A DNA stretch of 30,277 nucleotides from Rikenellaceae bacterium. GTDB lineage: Bacteria; Bacteroidota; Bacteroidia; Bacteroidales; UBA932. A model generated the notes under the pieces. That model saw nothing but the letters and a program-made list of their open reading frames with translations. It had not been told where the DNA came from and searched no databases. Below, one piece after another: positions 15,967 through 24,170 of this stretch. Location of the stretch: contig CAAFZB010000072.1 in assembly GCA_900767405.1 (NCBI GenBank), positions 1-30,277 of the forward strand, given 5' to 3'. Numbering within the stretch: the first letter of the stretch is position 1; each line of letters begins with the position of its first letter. The position numbers and the translations under genes are program-made.

Positions 15967-17370
15967 TTATCTCCCCAGTTCGCACACTACCGGTCTGTGA
16001 TCTGAGGCGACGGCCGCCTCGAGAACGGAACTGCGTTCCGGCTTGAAGGCGTGTCCTGCCGCTTTGTATCTTGCAATATAGTCTATCGTTCGGTCCGGTT
16101 TGTTTGCAGGGAAGGTGAATATGCCGGTGTCTGTCAGGAAATCAAAGTGCTCGGCCATTCCGGCAATGAATTCGGAGGATGGTCCTGCGTTGAAGTCTCC
16201 GGCAATGAATATGTCTTTATCGGCGTTCAGCCTTTCCATTTCCCTGAGGATTATGTCCAGCGAAGAGAGCCTGTCCTCTTTTGTGAGGGAAAGGTGGGTG
16301 CAGCAGTAGTAATAACTGTCGAATTCTGCAATGAGCAGCACCCTCTTTTCTTCTCTGCCCGGCAGGGGAACGGTCTTTACAGAGAGGGGAGCCTTGCGGC
16401 TGAGCATCCCGATTCCGTACTTTCCTCCTTCGTAATCTATTGCCGGGGCAAAGGTCCAGTGGAATCCGGCGCCTTTGGCAAGCTGCTGAATGACGTTGAA
16501 TCCCTTGCTCCTGGAAGTGCAGCTGTCAACTTCCTGAACGGCAACGGCATCGGGGGCGGTGTCGGCTATTACCGAAGCGACCCTGCGGTAATTGGTGGCT
16601 CTGTCCATCCCCTTGGCATTGCGTACGTTATAGCTCATCAGCCTGAGGCTGCATTCTTTCCTTTTGGGAAGTCTGGCAATCACTTTGGAAAGCTGTGGCA
16701 TAAGAGCCTGCTCCATTGCCTTGTATCCTTCGAGTGAGGGGTGGACGCCGTCTTTCGTGTAGGGTGGCAGGGTTCCGTTGAAATTCTCTTCGCCGGTGTC
16801 GGCCAGGGGAGTGAACAGGTCCACGAACTCTATCCTATGCTTTCTTGCATACTTCTCGAGCATAGCGTTAAGGACGGGGATATCCCTGTCTGGGCGTACG
16901 TCCTTGTTCTTCTGCCAGTAGAAGGTCTTTGCGGGGATGAGCGAACACAGCACCGGGGTAACCTTGTTGGCCCTGGCAATCTCGCATATTGAGAAAATGT
17001 GTCCTGCAATGTTCTCAAGCGAGATGGGGCCTGCATTGCGGGCAATGTCGTTGGCTCCGATGAGAATCACGGCAACGTCGCCTCCCGTTGCGGCAATCTC
17101 TTCGCGGAAACGCAGAAGGGCGTGCGCCGATGTCTGCCCGCTGATGCCGCGGCTTATGAACCCGTTGTCGAAGAAGAAGTCGGGATGGGTTTCAATCCAC
17201 AGCTGGGTTATGGAATCTCCGAGGAAAATCACCTTGGGCCCGTCCTTGTGGGAGAGAATGTTGGTTGCATCTTCGTAGAATGCCCGGTTCTGCCAGTCCT
17301 GGGCCGATGCCGGCATTGTGGCAAGCAATGCGGGCAGAATCAATGAAAGGATTATAGACTTGAACTTCAT
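15967..17370 (-). CDS. Secreted SGNH/GDSL hydrolase fused to an endonuclease/exonuclease/phosphatase domain
   Basis: A 467-residue two-domain protein. A signal peptide ends at ASAQ (residue 24). Residues 45-230 form an SGNH hydrolase: GDSIT with nucleophile Ser53, RGISGQT (block II), GANDI (block III) and DGVHPS with Asp207/His210. Residues 240-467 form an EEP metal-dependent phosphoesterase: SYNVRN (Asn248), QEVD (Glu280), THLSL (His359), AGDFNAGPSS (Asp392, Asn394), TIDYI (Asp430) and SDHRPV (Asp457, His458). Both active sites look complete. The protein would act in the periplasm or outside, perhaps removing acyl and phosphodiester groups from the same polymer or lipid (inference). The fused architecture is continuous, with no frameshift visible. 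Confidence 0.9.
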   Translation of the reverse strand: MKFKSIILSLILPALLATMPASAQDWQNRAFYEDATNILSHKDGPKVIFLGDSITQLWIETHPDFFFDNGFISRGISGQTSAHALLRFREEIAATGGDVAVILIGANDIARNAGPISLENIAGHIFSICEIARANKVTPVLCSLIPAKTFYWQKNKDVRPDRDIPVLNAMLEKYARKHRIEFVDLFTPLADTGEENFNGTLPPYTKDGVHPSLEGYKAMEQALMPQLSKVIARLPKRKECSLRLMSYNVRNAKGMDRATNYRRVASVIADTAPDAVAVQEVDSCTSRSKGFNVIQQLAKGAGFHWTFAPAIDYEGGKYGIGMLSRKAPLSVKTVPLPGREEKRVLLIAEFDSYYYCCTHLSLTKEDRLSSLDIILREMERLNADKDIFIAGDFNAGPSSEFIAGMAEHFDFLTDTGIFTFPANKPDRTIDYIARYKAAGHAFKPERSSVLEAAVASDHRPVVCELGR

Positions 17371-17405
17371 ATTAGATACATTTGTTCCGCTAATATACGC
17401 ATTGC

Positions 17406-17436
17406 TTGTTTAAATCCCTATGAATCCCTATTTTTG
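17406..17436 (+). promoter_or_regulatory. Promoter of the cstA-like gene
   Basis: TATTTTTG (17429-17436) matches the -7 box TAnnTTTG, and TTG (17406-17408) lies 20 nt upstream, the canonical -33 spacing. The start codon is 22 nt downstream. Confidence 0.65.
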
Positions 17437-17458
17437 CAGTCTCAAATAAAGGACTGGA

Positions 17459-18919
17459 ATGTATTCTTTCATCATAAGCCTGCTTGCACTGATTCTCGGC
17501 TATTTCCTATACGGCCGTTTCGTCGAGAAGGTATTCGATCCCGACAAAACCCTTGCAACGCCCTCTTCCAGAAAAGCCGACGGCGTGGATTACGTGCCTA
17601 TGCCAACCTGGAAGGTGTTTATGATACAGTTTCTGAACATTGCGGGAACGGGCCCCATCTTCGGTGCCATTATGGGAGCCAAATTCGGACCGTCCTGCTA
17701 TCTGTGGATAGTTCTCGGATGCATATTCGCAGGTGCGGTACACGATTATTTCTGCGGGATGCTCTCTATCCGTCACGACGGAGCCAGCCTGCCGGAAATC
17801 GTAGGCCTTTATCTGGGAAACAACGCAAAGACTCTGATTCTTGTCTTCTCGCTGATTCTCCTGCTGCTTGTCGGCGTGGTATTCGTATACAGCCCGGCCC
17901 TTATCCTGGGCGATATTGCAGGTTTTATGTCTACGCCCAGGGCTTCCATAATGGTATGGGTGTTCATTGTGCTTGCATATTATATTGTGGCGACACTTCT
18001 TCCCGTAGACAAGGTCATTGGGAAAATATACCCTCTTTTTGCATTCTCCCTGCTTTTTATGGCAGTGTCAATGGCCGTATGCCTGTTTGTAAAGTGGCCG
18101 ACAATTCCTGAGTTTTGGGATGGACTTGGAAACAGAGGCCCTTCTGTGGGTATGGAAGGCCAGAGCATATTCCCCGGTCTCTTCATTACCGTGGCTTGCG
18201 GCGCCTTGAGCGGCTTCCATTCTACCCAGAGCCCTCTTATGGCACGTTGCATACAGAATGAGTCCAAGGGACGGCAGGTATTCTACGGAGCTATGATAAC
18301 CGAGGGCATTGTTGCTCTGGTATGGGCTGCAGTATCTTCTTATTTCTTCTTTGACGGAGGAAAGGAAGCTGTGGGCGCCGTGTCGGGCCAGGCTCCCGAG
18401 GTGGTGAATTCTGTGGCTAAATCGTGGCTTGGAATTGTAGGTGGAATACTCGCAATCCTGGGTGTAGTGGCAGCTCCGATAACCAGTGGAGACACTGCTT
18501 TCCGCAGTGCAAGACTTATTATCGCCGATTTCCTTCATATGGAACAGAAGCAGAAACGCAACAGGCTGATTCTGGCTGTTCCCATATTCGGTGTCGCTGC
18601 TCTGCTTCTGTGGTACAATATTGCCGACGAGAATGGTTTCAACGTTATCTGGCGGTATTTCGGCCTCGCAAATCAGGCTCTTGCGGCAGCATCGCTGTGG
18701 ATGATTTCAGCTTTCCTGAACCGAAAATACAGACATAAGGCATATTTCCTCATTTCAATGCTGCCGGCCTGCTTCATATCGTCGGTATGCGTCACCTTTG
18801 TATGTGTCGACAAAATCGGATTCGGTCTTCCTTCGGAACTCATACCCTGGATAGCCGTCACTGTCTTCCTTCTTTCGGCCTGGGTATTCTTCTACGTAAG
18901 GAAGAGAAGGGCCCGTTAA
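17459..18919 (+). CDS. cstA: CstA-family carbon starvation / pyruvate or peptide transporter
   Basis: A 486-residue polytopic inner-membrane protein with about 13 hydrophobic segments. The CstA signature is clear: DYVPMPTWKVFMIQFLNIAG followed by TGPIFGAIMGA, then GAVHDYFCGMLSIRHDG, and SGFHSTQSPLMARCI in the middle. It is shorter than E. coli CstA (about 700 residues), matching the compact form common in Bacteroidota and Firmicutes. Family members import pyruvate and possibly peptides during carbon limitation. The substrate here is not decided. It is a single-gene unit with its own promoter, and its stop overlaps the convergent desulfoferrodoxin-lipocalin stop by 3 nt. Confidence 0.92.
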   Translation: MYSFIISLLALILGYFLYGRFVEKVFDPDKTLATPSSRKADGVDYVPMPTWKVFMIQFLNIAGTGPIFGAIMGAKFGPSCYLWIVLGCIFAGAVHDYFCGMLSIRHDGASLPEIVGLYLGNNAKTLILVFSLILLLLVGVVFVYSPALILGDIAGFMSTPRASIMVWVFIVLAYYIVATLLPVDKVIGKIYPLFAFSLLFMAVSMAVCLFVKWPTIPEFWDGLGNRGPSVGMEGQSIFPGLFITVACGALSGFHSTQSPLMARCIQNESKGRQVFYGAMITEGIVALVWAAVSSYFFFDGGKEAVGAVSGQAPEVVNSVAKSWLGIVGGILAILGVVAAPITSGDTAFRSARLIIADFLHMEQKQKRNRLILAVPIFGVAALLLWYNIADENGFNVIWRYFGLANQALAAASLWMISAFLNRKYRHKAYFLISMLPACFISSVCVTFVCVDKIGFGLPSELIPWIAVTVFLLSAWVFFYVRKRRAR

Positions 18920-19833
18920 AGGCCCTGCTCAACCCAGAGAAGCCGGCTCGTGTCATAGCCTCTGTTGTAGGCTACGTTCAGAATATCTTCCAGCACGTCG
19001 TCTGCAATTTCCGGAGTCCTTGACAGAATCCAGAGATATTTGGAATTGCCCGATCCCACCAGTGCATAGTTGTAATCCTTGCTCAGCATCATTACCCTGT
19101 AGTCTGAATAGAAGGGACCGAAGAAAGAGACGCGCAGCAGGCCTGCCGTATCCGTCACCTTCGCTTTCCCAATGGATGCACGCTCCTTTCCGTTCTTGAT
19201 GCCGCTGTTGGTGACGGTGATGGTGCCGTCGGGGTTCAGGGCATAGTTCGCCTTGGCGTGGGTGATTCCCCGCTCGAAACTGTGGTCGAACCTGGCTATT
19301 TCGTACCAGCTTCCCAGATACCGGTCCAGATTCAGGTCGCTAACGGTAGAGTTGTCCACTTTCTGAGCGTTGCAACTGCAGGAAACAAAGCAAAGGAGGG
19401 ATGCCGCCATCATACCGAGGATTCCGCATCTGCTTTTTGAGCAGCAGGCAGTTTCTTTGACCTCGGTTTTCCACAGACCGTGGATATTGCAGTATGCGTA
19501 AACTGCAACAGGTCTCTCTGTGCAGCAGAATTGAGCCTCGGGAGCCTGGTCCGGCATAAGGTATTTGACCTGGCATCCGCCGGCAGTTTCGAGGCAGATG
19601 AAGCAGATGTGGTGTTCCTTTGACATCGGATGCTGCACAGAGCCAATTTTGACCTTGACGATGCCATTTCTTTTAAATTCGACCACCGGGAGATGTTTCT
19701 CCATTGCAGAATCGTTCGTAGAAGGGATGAGTTCCTGCATCTGCTGACCGCAGCAGGCAACATCAATACCACTGTCGACGAATTTGACTACGACATTTCC
19801 GCACTTTGTGCATTGATAAAATTTTGTTGCCAT
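18916..19833 (-). CDS. Desulfoferrodoxin (superoxide reductase) fused to a lipocalin via a signal-like membrane segment
   Basis: The protein is 305 residues from the ATG at 19833 (MATKFYQCTKCG); the extension to 19860 has no family support. Residues 1-125 are desulfoferrodoxin: a small Cys4 iron domain (Cys8, Cys11, Cys27, Cys28) and a superoxide-reductase domain with EKH (45-47), QHPM, KEHH and CNIHGLWK (115-122), giving the usual His4-Cys iron site. Residues 136-158 (CGILGMMAASLLCFVSCSCN) resemble a lipoprotein signal or membrane helix. Residues 160-305 are a bacterial lipocalin (Blc type) with LDRYLGSWYEIARFDHSFERG. If made as one chain, the reductase would be cytoplasmic and the lipocalin periplasmic. 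Internal initiation at Met141 or Met142 could also release a separate lipocalin. Confidence 0.88.
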   Translation of the reverse strand: MATKFYQCTKCGNVVVKFVDSGIDVACCGQQMQELIPSTNDSAMEKHLPVVEFKRNGIVKVKIGSVQHPMSKEHHICFICLETAGGCQVKYLMPDQAPEAQFCCTERPVAVYAYCNIHGLWKTEVKETACCSKSRCGILGMMAASLLCFVSCSCNAQKVDNSTVSDLNLDRYLGSWYEIARFDHSFERGITHAKANYALNPDGTITVTNSGIKNGKERASIGKAKVTDTAGLLRVSFFGPFYSDYRVMMLSKDYNYALVGSGNSKYLWILSRTPEIADDVLEDILNVAYNRGYDTSRLLWVEQGL

Positions 19834-19874
19834 AACTTTTGAAGTTTTATAGTTATACATTTGTTTTGTAGCGA

Positions 19875-19889
19875 CGCCGTTGAACGGCG
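19875..19889. promoter_or_regulatory. 15-bp palindrome in the desulfoferrodoxin leader
   Basis: CGCCGTT-G-AACGGCG is a perfect dyad between the putative -7 box and the start at 19833. It could be an operator or an RNA hairpin in the 5' leader; nothing in the sequence decides. Confidence 0.4.
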
Positions 19890-19904
19890 GCCATTTCTAC
19901 AATG

Positions 19905-19912
19905 CAAAAGTA
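19905..19912 (-). promoter_or_regulatory. -7 promoter box of the desulfoferrodoxin-lipocalin gene
   Basis: On the minus strand TACTTTTG (19912 to 19905) matches TAnnTTTG, giving a leader of about 65 nt. No convincing -33 TTG was found. The AT-rich stretch beyond it (19930-19980) has a GATATTG/CAATATC inverted pair but no gene. Confidence 0.45.
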
Positions 19913-20040
19913 GAGGCTCAGGAATGTATTTGATATTGATGATATAACTATTTTTCAATATCTGCTATTGAAATTGTCAATATGCGGGCAATAATGGGCA
20001 GGCAGGTCTTCCTGCAAGGTTCGAATTGAAAGATTGTGAG

Positions 20041-20048
20041 TATCTTTG
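20041..20048 (+). promoter_or_regulatory. -7 promoter box of the RNA methyltransferase-PPTase unit
   Basis: TATCTTTG matches TAnnTTTG and lies 24 nt before the ATG at 20073. The same TTTG includes a TTG that could be misread as an earlier start. Confidence 0.5.
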
Positions 20049-20072
20049 TCAGAGAAATTCAATGGTAGAGAT

Positions 20073-20885
20073 ATGCCGGTCATTCGCGTTGATTCCGTAA
20101 CAGATCCCGCTGTGGAGTTGTTCTCTTCTCTGACAGAGGCACAGTTGTGTGACAGGCGGCTGTTTGAGAAAGGACTTTTCATAGCAGAAAGCCCCAAGGT
20201 CATAAATACGGCATTGGATGTCGGATATGAGCCGTTTGCGCTGATGACCGAGGAAAGGCATCTGGACGGGATTGCCGCCCGGGTGGTGGAAAGAGTCGGG
20301 AATATCCCCGTTTATGTGGGAAGCCACGAAATGCTTAGGGAGTTGACGGGATTTCCGTTGACCAGATGTGTCTTGTGCGCTATGTACAGGCCGGAACTTC
20401 CGTCTGTGGAAGAAGTGCTGAAGGATGCCCGCCGGATAGTGGTTATAGACAGCGTGACCAATACTACCAATATAGGGGCGATCTTCCGTTCTGCGGTAGC
20501 GCTTGGCGTAGATGCCGTACTGCTTACGAGAACCACCTGCGATCCTTTGAACCGCCGTGCGGTACGGGTTTCTATGGGGACAGTCTTTATGGCCCCCTGG
20601 ACTTGGCTCGATGCTCCCCTGAACTCTCTTCACAAATATGGGTTCAAGACAGCTGCGATGGCGCTTACAGAGCAGAGCATACCGCTCGATGACCCTGTGC
20701 TTAAGGAAGTTGAACGTCTTGCCCTTGTTATGGGAACCGAAGGTGACGGCCTGTCCCGTGAGGTTATCGGGGAGGCAGACTACGTGGTGCGCATCCCTAT
20801 GAAAAACAACGTGGATTCGTTGAATGTGGCAGCCGCTGCAGCCGTCGCATTCTGGGAACTCAGAAACCCGGTATGGAATGATTAG
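20073..20885 (+). CDS. TrmH/SpoU-family RNA 2'-O-methyltransferase
   Basis: The protein is 270 residues from the ATG at 20073; an in-frame TTG at 20046 overlaps the promoter box and was not used. The N-terminal part is a substrate-binding L30e-like domain (LFIAESPKVINTAL). The C-terminal SPOUT domain carries the three motifs: TTNIGAIFRSA (motif 1), VMGTEGDGLS (motif 2) and MKNNVDSLNVAAAAAVAFWEL (motif 3), which form the knot binding S-adenosylmethionine. The target, rRNA or tRNA, cannot be assigned. Its last 8 nt overlap the phosphopantetheinyl transferase gene, so the two are translated together. Confidence 0.92.
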   Translation: MPVIRVDSVTDPAVELFSSLTEAQLCDRRLFEKGLFIAESPKVINTALDVGYEPFALMTEERHLDGIAARVVERVGNIPVYVGSHEMLRELTGFPLTRCVLCAMYRPELPSVEEVLKDARRIVVIDSVTNTTNIGAIFRSAVALGVDAVLLTRTTCDPLNRRAVRVSMGTVFMAPWTWLDAPLNSLHKYGFKTAAMALTEQSIPLDDPVLKEVERLALVMGTEGDGLSREVIGEADYVVRIPMKNNVDSLNVAAAAAVAFWELRNPVWND

Positions 20886-21477
20886 TTTTTTTGACATATC
20901 GGACGGATTTGACGTATCGGCGGAGCTGTCGGGACTCCTGCCTCATCTTCCGAAGTGGCGCCTTCAGAAAGCGTTGTCGTACCGTCGGGACATAGACAGG
21001 TTCCTCTGCGCCAAATCTTTCCTGATGCTCGAGGATATGCTTCGCGAGAACTTCGGCCTGGCAGGATGCCCCGAGTTCTCGTACGAAAGCCACGGGAAAC
21101 CCTTCTTCCGGGAGCATCCCGGCATATTCTTCAACGTAAGCCATTGCCGCAGAGGAATAGCCTGTGCGGTTGAGGACAGGCCTGTTGGAATTGACATAGA
21201 AGAAATTATGTACGACGAGGGCTTTGCAAACGTCATTTTCAACCGAGAGGAACTGGATGCTCTCGGAAACTCGGAAAACCGGGCCGAGAAGTTTACGGAA
21301 TTATGGACCCGCAAGGAAAGTTTTCTTAAACTTACAGGAGAAGGTTTGAGGAACAATATGAAGGAGGTCCTTTCCGGTGCGGATGGGGTAGCCTTCACTA
21401 CAGGAATCAACCGTTCTGCAGGATACGTTTATTCAACAGCTATTGAAAAGGGCTTGTCTGTCATTCGCATTTCTTGA
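20878..21477 (+). CDS. 4'-phosphopantetheinyl transferase, Sfp type
   Basis: The protein is 199 residues from the ATG at 20878. Motifs in order: FFNVSHC (84-90), VGIDIEEI (103-110, Mg-binding Asp106 and Glu108) and WTRKESFLKLTGEG (143-156, the WxxKEAxxK signature). It transfers phosphopantetheine from CoA to the Ser of carrier-protein domains. An NRPS gene lies about 6 kb further on, so it is the likely activator of that enzyme's carrier domains; a housekeeping role with acyl carrier protein is also possible. It shares 8 nt with the RNA methyltransferase, and its 3' end overlaps the convergent phosphatase gene by 17 nt. Confidence 0.92.
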   Translation: MISFFDISDGFDVSAELSGLLPHLPKWRLQKALSYRRDIDRFLCAKSFLMLEDMLRENFGLAGCPEFSYESHGKPFFREHPGIFFNVSHCRRGIACAVEDRPVGIDIEEIMYDEGFANVIFNREELDALGNSENRAEKFTELWTRKESFLKLTGEGLRNNMKEVLSGADGVAFTTGINRSAGYVYSTAIEKGLSVIRIS

Positions 21478-23647
21478 CTATGCAGACAATGTTCCTGTCG
21501 TCCCTGCGCTCATACTCCACCTTGTCCATCAAAGCCTTCACTAGCATAATGCCAAGTCCGCCCAGGGGCCTTTCCTCCGGGGGAAGGTCCAGATGGGATT
21601 CGATCGGTTGCGTGGGGTCAAACGGAACACCGTCATCCTCGAAGGTGAACACAAGCTCACCGGCTTCATAATGGAAATACACGTAGAAGTTGTGAACTTC
21701 GTCCTGCGGGAATGCATACAAAATTATGTTGGTCCCGATTTCGTCTGCAGACACGTCTATGTCGTTCACGATATTCTCCGGTATAGAGTACCTGCCACAC
21801 ATATCCTTCACGAAGCGGGACAATAGAGACAACTGCCCGATCCTGTTCTCAAGAGTCAGGGTCGTACCCTTGTATTCCATCATCAGCATCGTGATATCGT
21901 CGCTCTGCGGGTGTTTTCCGCTGTAACGGCGGAGCTCTTCATACATCATCATCACCTTGTCACAGGCGGGAGACGTACCATCGCTTTCGAAAATAGTCCT
22001 TATGTTGTTGAACACAGCTTCTACGCCGAACAGTTCCAGGTTCTTGTTCTCTGCCTCGGTCACTCCATCTGTAAAGAGGAAAAGGCTGTCACCTGGGCGC
22101 ATAGTGATATGGCTCTCGGTGTACCTGATGTCTTCCAAGGCACCTATGACCAAATTCTGCCCGCCTTCAATGAACTCCGGCTCATAGCTGTCCTCTCGTT
22201 TCCTTATCATTATCGGCGCATCGTGCCCGGCGTTGCAATAGTCCAGGCGTCCGTTGCGGAGGTTGAGAATGCCGAGGAAGAAAGTGCAGAACATATTCTT
22301 TGACTGTTGCGAAGTCAGGAGTTCATTAAGCGAGGAAACGATTTCAGCCGGACTTTCAACCTTCTTGACCTTGTTGTGGAAATGCGTCACGACTATCGAC
22401 ATAAACATTGCGGCCGGAACGCCCTTTCCGGATACGTCTCCGATACAGAAAAAGAGTTTGTCGCCTACCAGTACATAGTCGTATAAGTCGCCGCCGACCT
22501 CTTTCGCGGGCTGGAGGAAGCCGTATATGTCCATATCCTTCCTTTTGGGGAATGCAGGCTGCTTCTTGGGCAGCATCCCCATCTGCAGGTCTTCGGCAAT
22601 CTTCATATCGGCTTCCAAAGATGCCTTTGCAAGTATAGCACGGTGCATCCTCAAATAAAGGAAAGCGAAGCACAAGCCGATTATCAGGAGGCTCAATATA
22701 GAAATGATGCCAGTCTTGGACTTCAGTTCATTGACCTGGCCGTAGATTTCCTCCAGAGGACATTCCATACAAATAAGCCAGCCTGTACGTTCCAGACAGT
22801 TGAAATACAAGGCAAAATCACGCCCGTCCTTTTTACCTGTCACCATTCCGGAGTCTGTGCCTTCCCTGCGCTTTTCAATCATAGCGTTCCACATCTCTGA
22901 CCCATCATCTGCGGCATTTGTGAATTTTCTGGACACATCGGGATGGCTTATGAAGCAAAAATCTCTGTCAAGGATTGTTACTACGCTTTTTTTCATAGAA
23001 ACGATATTCTGGCATTGCTGGCGGATTCTCTCCAGATTGAAATTCAAGGCGAATACACCGCAGACATCACCTTTCTCATTCCTGAGCGGCAAACTGAAAC
23101 TTGACACGATCCTGCCGTCGGCCGTTTTGCAGAAGGGGTTCCAGTAGACGTCTTTCCTCTCTGCCGAAAACCTGTACCAATCACTCTTCGAATAGTCGCT
23201 GTCGACGCCGAGCTGTATACGCTTATTTTCCCCGTCGATATTGGTGACAAAGGGCGCAAAACCGTATTTCCCTCTCGAAGGATACAGTTCCCGATTCAGC
23301 CCGAATCCGACGCCACAGATTTCGGGATGGAGTTCAAGAATGTTTTCAAGAAAGGAGAACAGCACATCCTCGGAATAATCGAAATCTTGCCAGTAGTATT
23401 GTGCGCCGTGCCTGTCTTCGGCCCAGAAGGACGAATACAAGACATCCTCGGCCGTCTGAAGCCGTGAGTCGACGAAATTGCCTATCGCTTCTACTTCGCT
23501 CGAAACACTTTCGGTTGTAAGATTTACAATATTCGAGCGGAGCAGTTTCAGCGACACGGCATAACCTGTGACGAAAGAGACTCCACAGACCAGCAGGAAT
23601 ATCAGGGTAGACTTTGAAACGGTTTTTGAAACGGAAGATTTTTCCAT
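21461..23647 (-). CDS. Membrane sensor PP2C/SpoIIE phosphatase with C-terminal RsbW-like kinase domain
   Basis: A 728-residue protein from the ATG at 23647; an upstream TTG at 23671 would overlap the STAS gene and was not used. TM1 (about 12-36) and TM2 (about 312-334) flank a dCache-like periplasmic sensor (45-305, with SDWYRFS and SSFSLPLRNEKGDVCGV). A linker (AEDLQMGMLP) leads to a SpoIIE/RsbU-type PP2C domain (350-592) with metal-binding GGDLYD, GDVSGKG, FTDGVTE and QSDDIT. Residues 600-728 are an RsbW/SpoIIAB-type ATPase (Glu636/Asn640 in SADEIGTN, DDGVPFD, GGLGIMLVK). It should dephosphorylate a STAS partner, presumably the protein encoded 16 nt upstream, in response to an extracellular signal. 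Having opposed phosphatase and kinase domains in one chain is notable. Confidence 0.92.
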   Translation of the reverse strand: MEKSSVSKTVSKSTLIFLLVCGVSFVTGYAVSLKLLRSNIVNLTTESVSSEVEAIGNFVDSRLQTAEDVLYSSFWAEDRHGAQYYWQDFDYSEDVLFSFLENILELHPEICGVGFGLNRELYPSRGKYGFAPFVTNIDGENKRIQLGVDSDYSKSDWYRFSAERKDVYWNPFCKTADGRIVSSFSLPLRNEKGDVCGVFALNFNLERIRQQCQNIVSMKKSVVTILDRDFCFISHPDVSRKFTNAADDGSEMWNAMIEKRREGTDSGMVTGKKDGRDFALYFNCLERTGWLICMECPLEEIYGQVNELKSKTGIISILSLLIIGLCFAFLYLRMHRAILAKASLEADMKIAEDLQMGMLPKKQPAFPKRKDMDIYGFLQPAKEVGGDLYDYVLVGDKLFFCIGDVSGKGVPAAMFMSIVVTHFHNKVKKVESPAEIVSSLNELLTSQQSKNMFCTFFLGILNLRNGRLDYCNAGHDAPIMIRKREDSYEPEFIEGGQNLVIGALEDIRYTESHITMRPGDSLFLFTDGVTEAENKNLELFGVEAVFNNIRTIFESDGTSPACDKVMMMYEELRRYSGKHPQSDDITMLMMEYKGTTLTLENRIGQLSLLSRFVKDMCGRYSIPENIVNDIDVSADEIGTNIILYAFPQDEVHNFYVYFHYEAGELVFTFEDDGVPFDPTQPIESHLDLPPEERPLGGLGIMLVKALMDKVEYERRDDRNIVCIVKKCE

Positions 23648-23663
23648 TGTGAGCTGCGGTGCA

Positions 23664-23969
23664 TTATTCAAAAGCCATCATAGTGGTGAAACCGGACACT
23701 TGAAAGACTCTCATTACGGTAGGGGGGACAGATTTCAGTGTAATGCTGCCACCTTTGCCGCGGCACTCCTTGTAAAGGGTGAGAAGCAGCCTCAAGCCTG
23801 CGGAAGAGATGAAGTTGAGCTCGGAACAGTCAAACAGGATTTTTTTGTCGGCATTCGCAATAAATTCGCTGATGTCGGTCGACTGTGCGGCAACAGTATC
23901 CAGACGGCCGCTCAGGGTGCCATACACGACACCATCGATTTCCCTGAAGTCCAGAAGATTATTTTCCAT
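23664..23969 (-). CDS. STAS-domain anti-sigma-factor antagonist (RsbV/SpoIIAA-like)
   Basis: The protein is 101 residues from the ATG at 23969; longer in-frame starts would place coding sequence across the promoter. It is a single STAS domain with the core DCSELNFISSAGLRLLL (47-63). By comparison with SpoIIAA (FIDSSG), Ser56 is the predicted phosphorylation site. In partner switching, the unphosphorylated STAS protein binds an RsbW-like kinase and frees that kinase's other target. Two RsbW-like domains exist nearby, one on the sensor phosphatase and one on the MATE exporter. It is the first gene of the unit with the phosphatase, 16 nt apart. Confidence 0.9.
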   Translation of the reverse strand: MENNLLDFREIDGVVYGTLSGRLDTVAAQSTDISEFIANADKKILFDCSELNFISSAGLRLLLTLYKECRGKGGSITLKSVPPTVMRVFQVSGFTTMMAFE

Positions 23970-24007
23970 TGTCCTTTTTTGCTGTTTTATGATTTGTTTT
24001 CGATTCG

Positions 24008-24038
24008 CAAACATAATAATTTTTGCACGCAAAATCAA
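24008..24038 (-). promoter_or_regulatory. Promoter of the STAS-phosphatase unit
   Basis: On the minus strand TATGTTTG (24015 to 24008) matches TAnnTTTG and TTG (24038 to 24036) lies exactly 20 nt upstream. The start codon is about 38 nt downstream. The 132 bases beyond it up to 24170 hold no gene; they contain a repeated AATATTGT but no recognisable promoter for the plus-strand small ORF. Confidence 0.65.
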
Positions 24039-24170
24039 TTTTCCGGTTCATTGGAGTTCAGACATTGGAATTTTTAAAGATATGCCATATGAATTTGGTT
24101 ATTTGTGAAAAAAGAGGTAATATTGTAAAATATTGTGTAAATGAAAACCACGAAAATATAGTTAGTACCT

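Noticed and set aside
18908..18926. AGGGCC/GGCCCT hairpin at the cstA and desulfoferrodoxin stops as a bidirectional terminator
   Set aside because: The stem is only 6 bp and neither side has a T-run.
23648..23671. TTG start for the sensor phosphatase, overlapping the STAS gene
   Set aside because: The ATG at 23647 gives a normal membrane-protein N-terminus and avoids the overlap.
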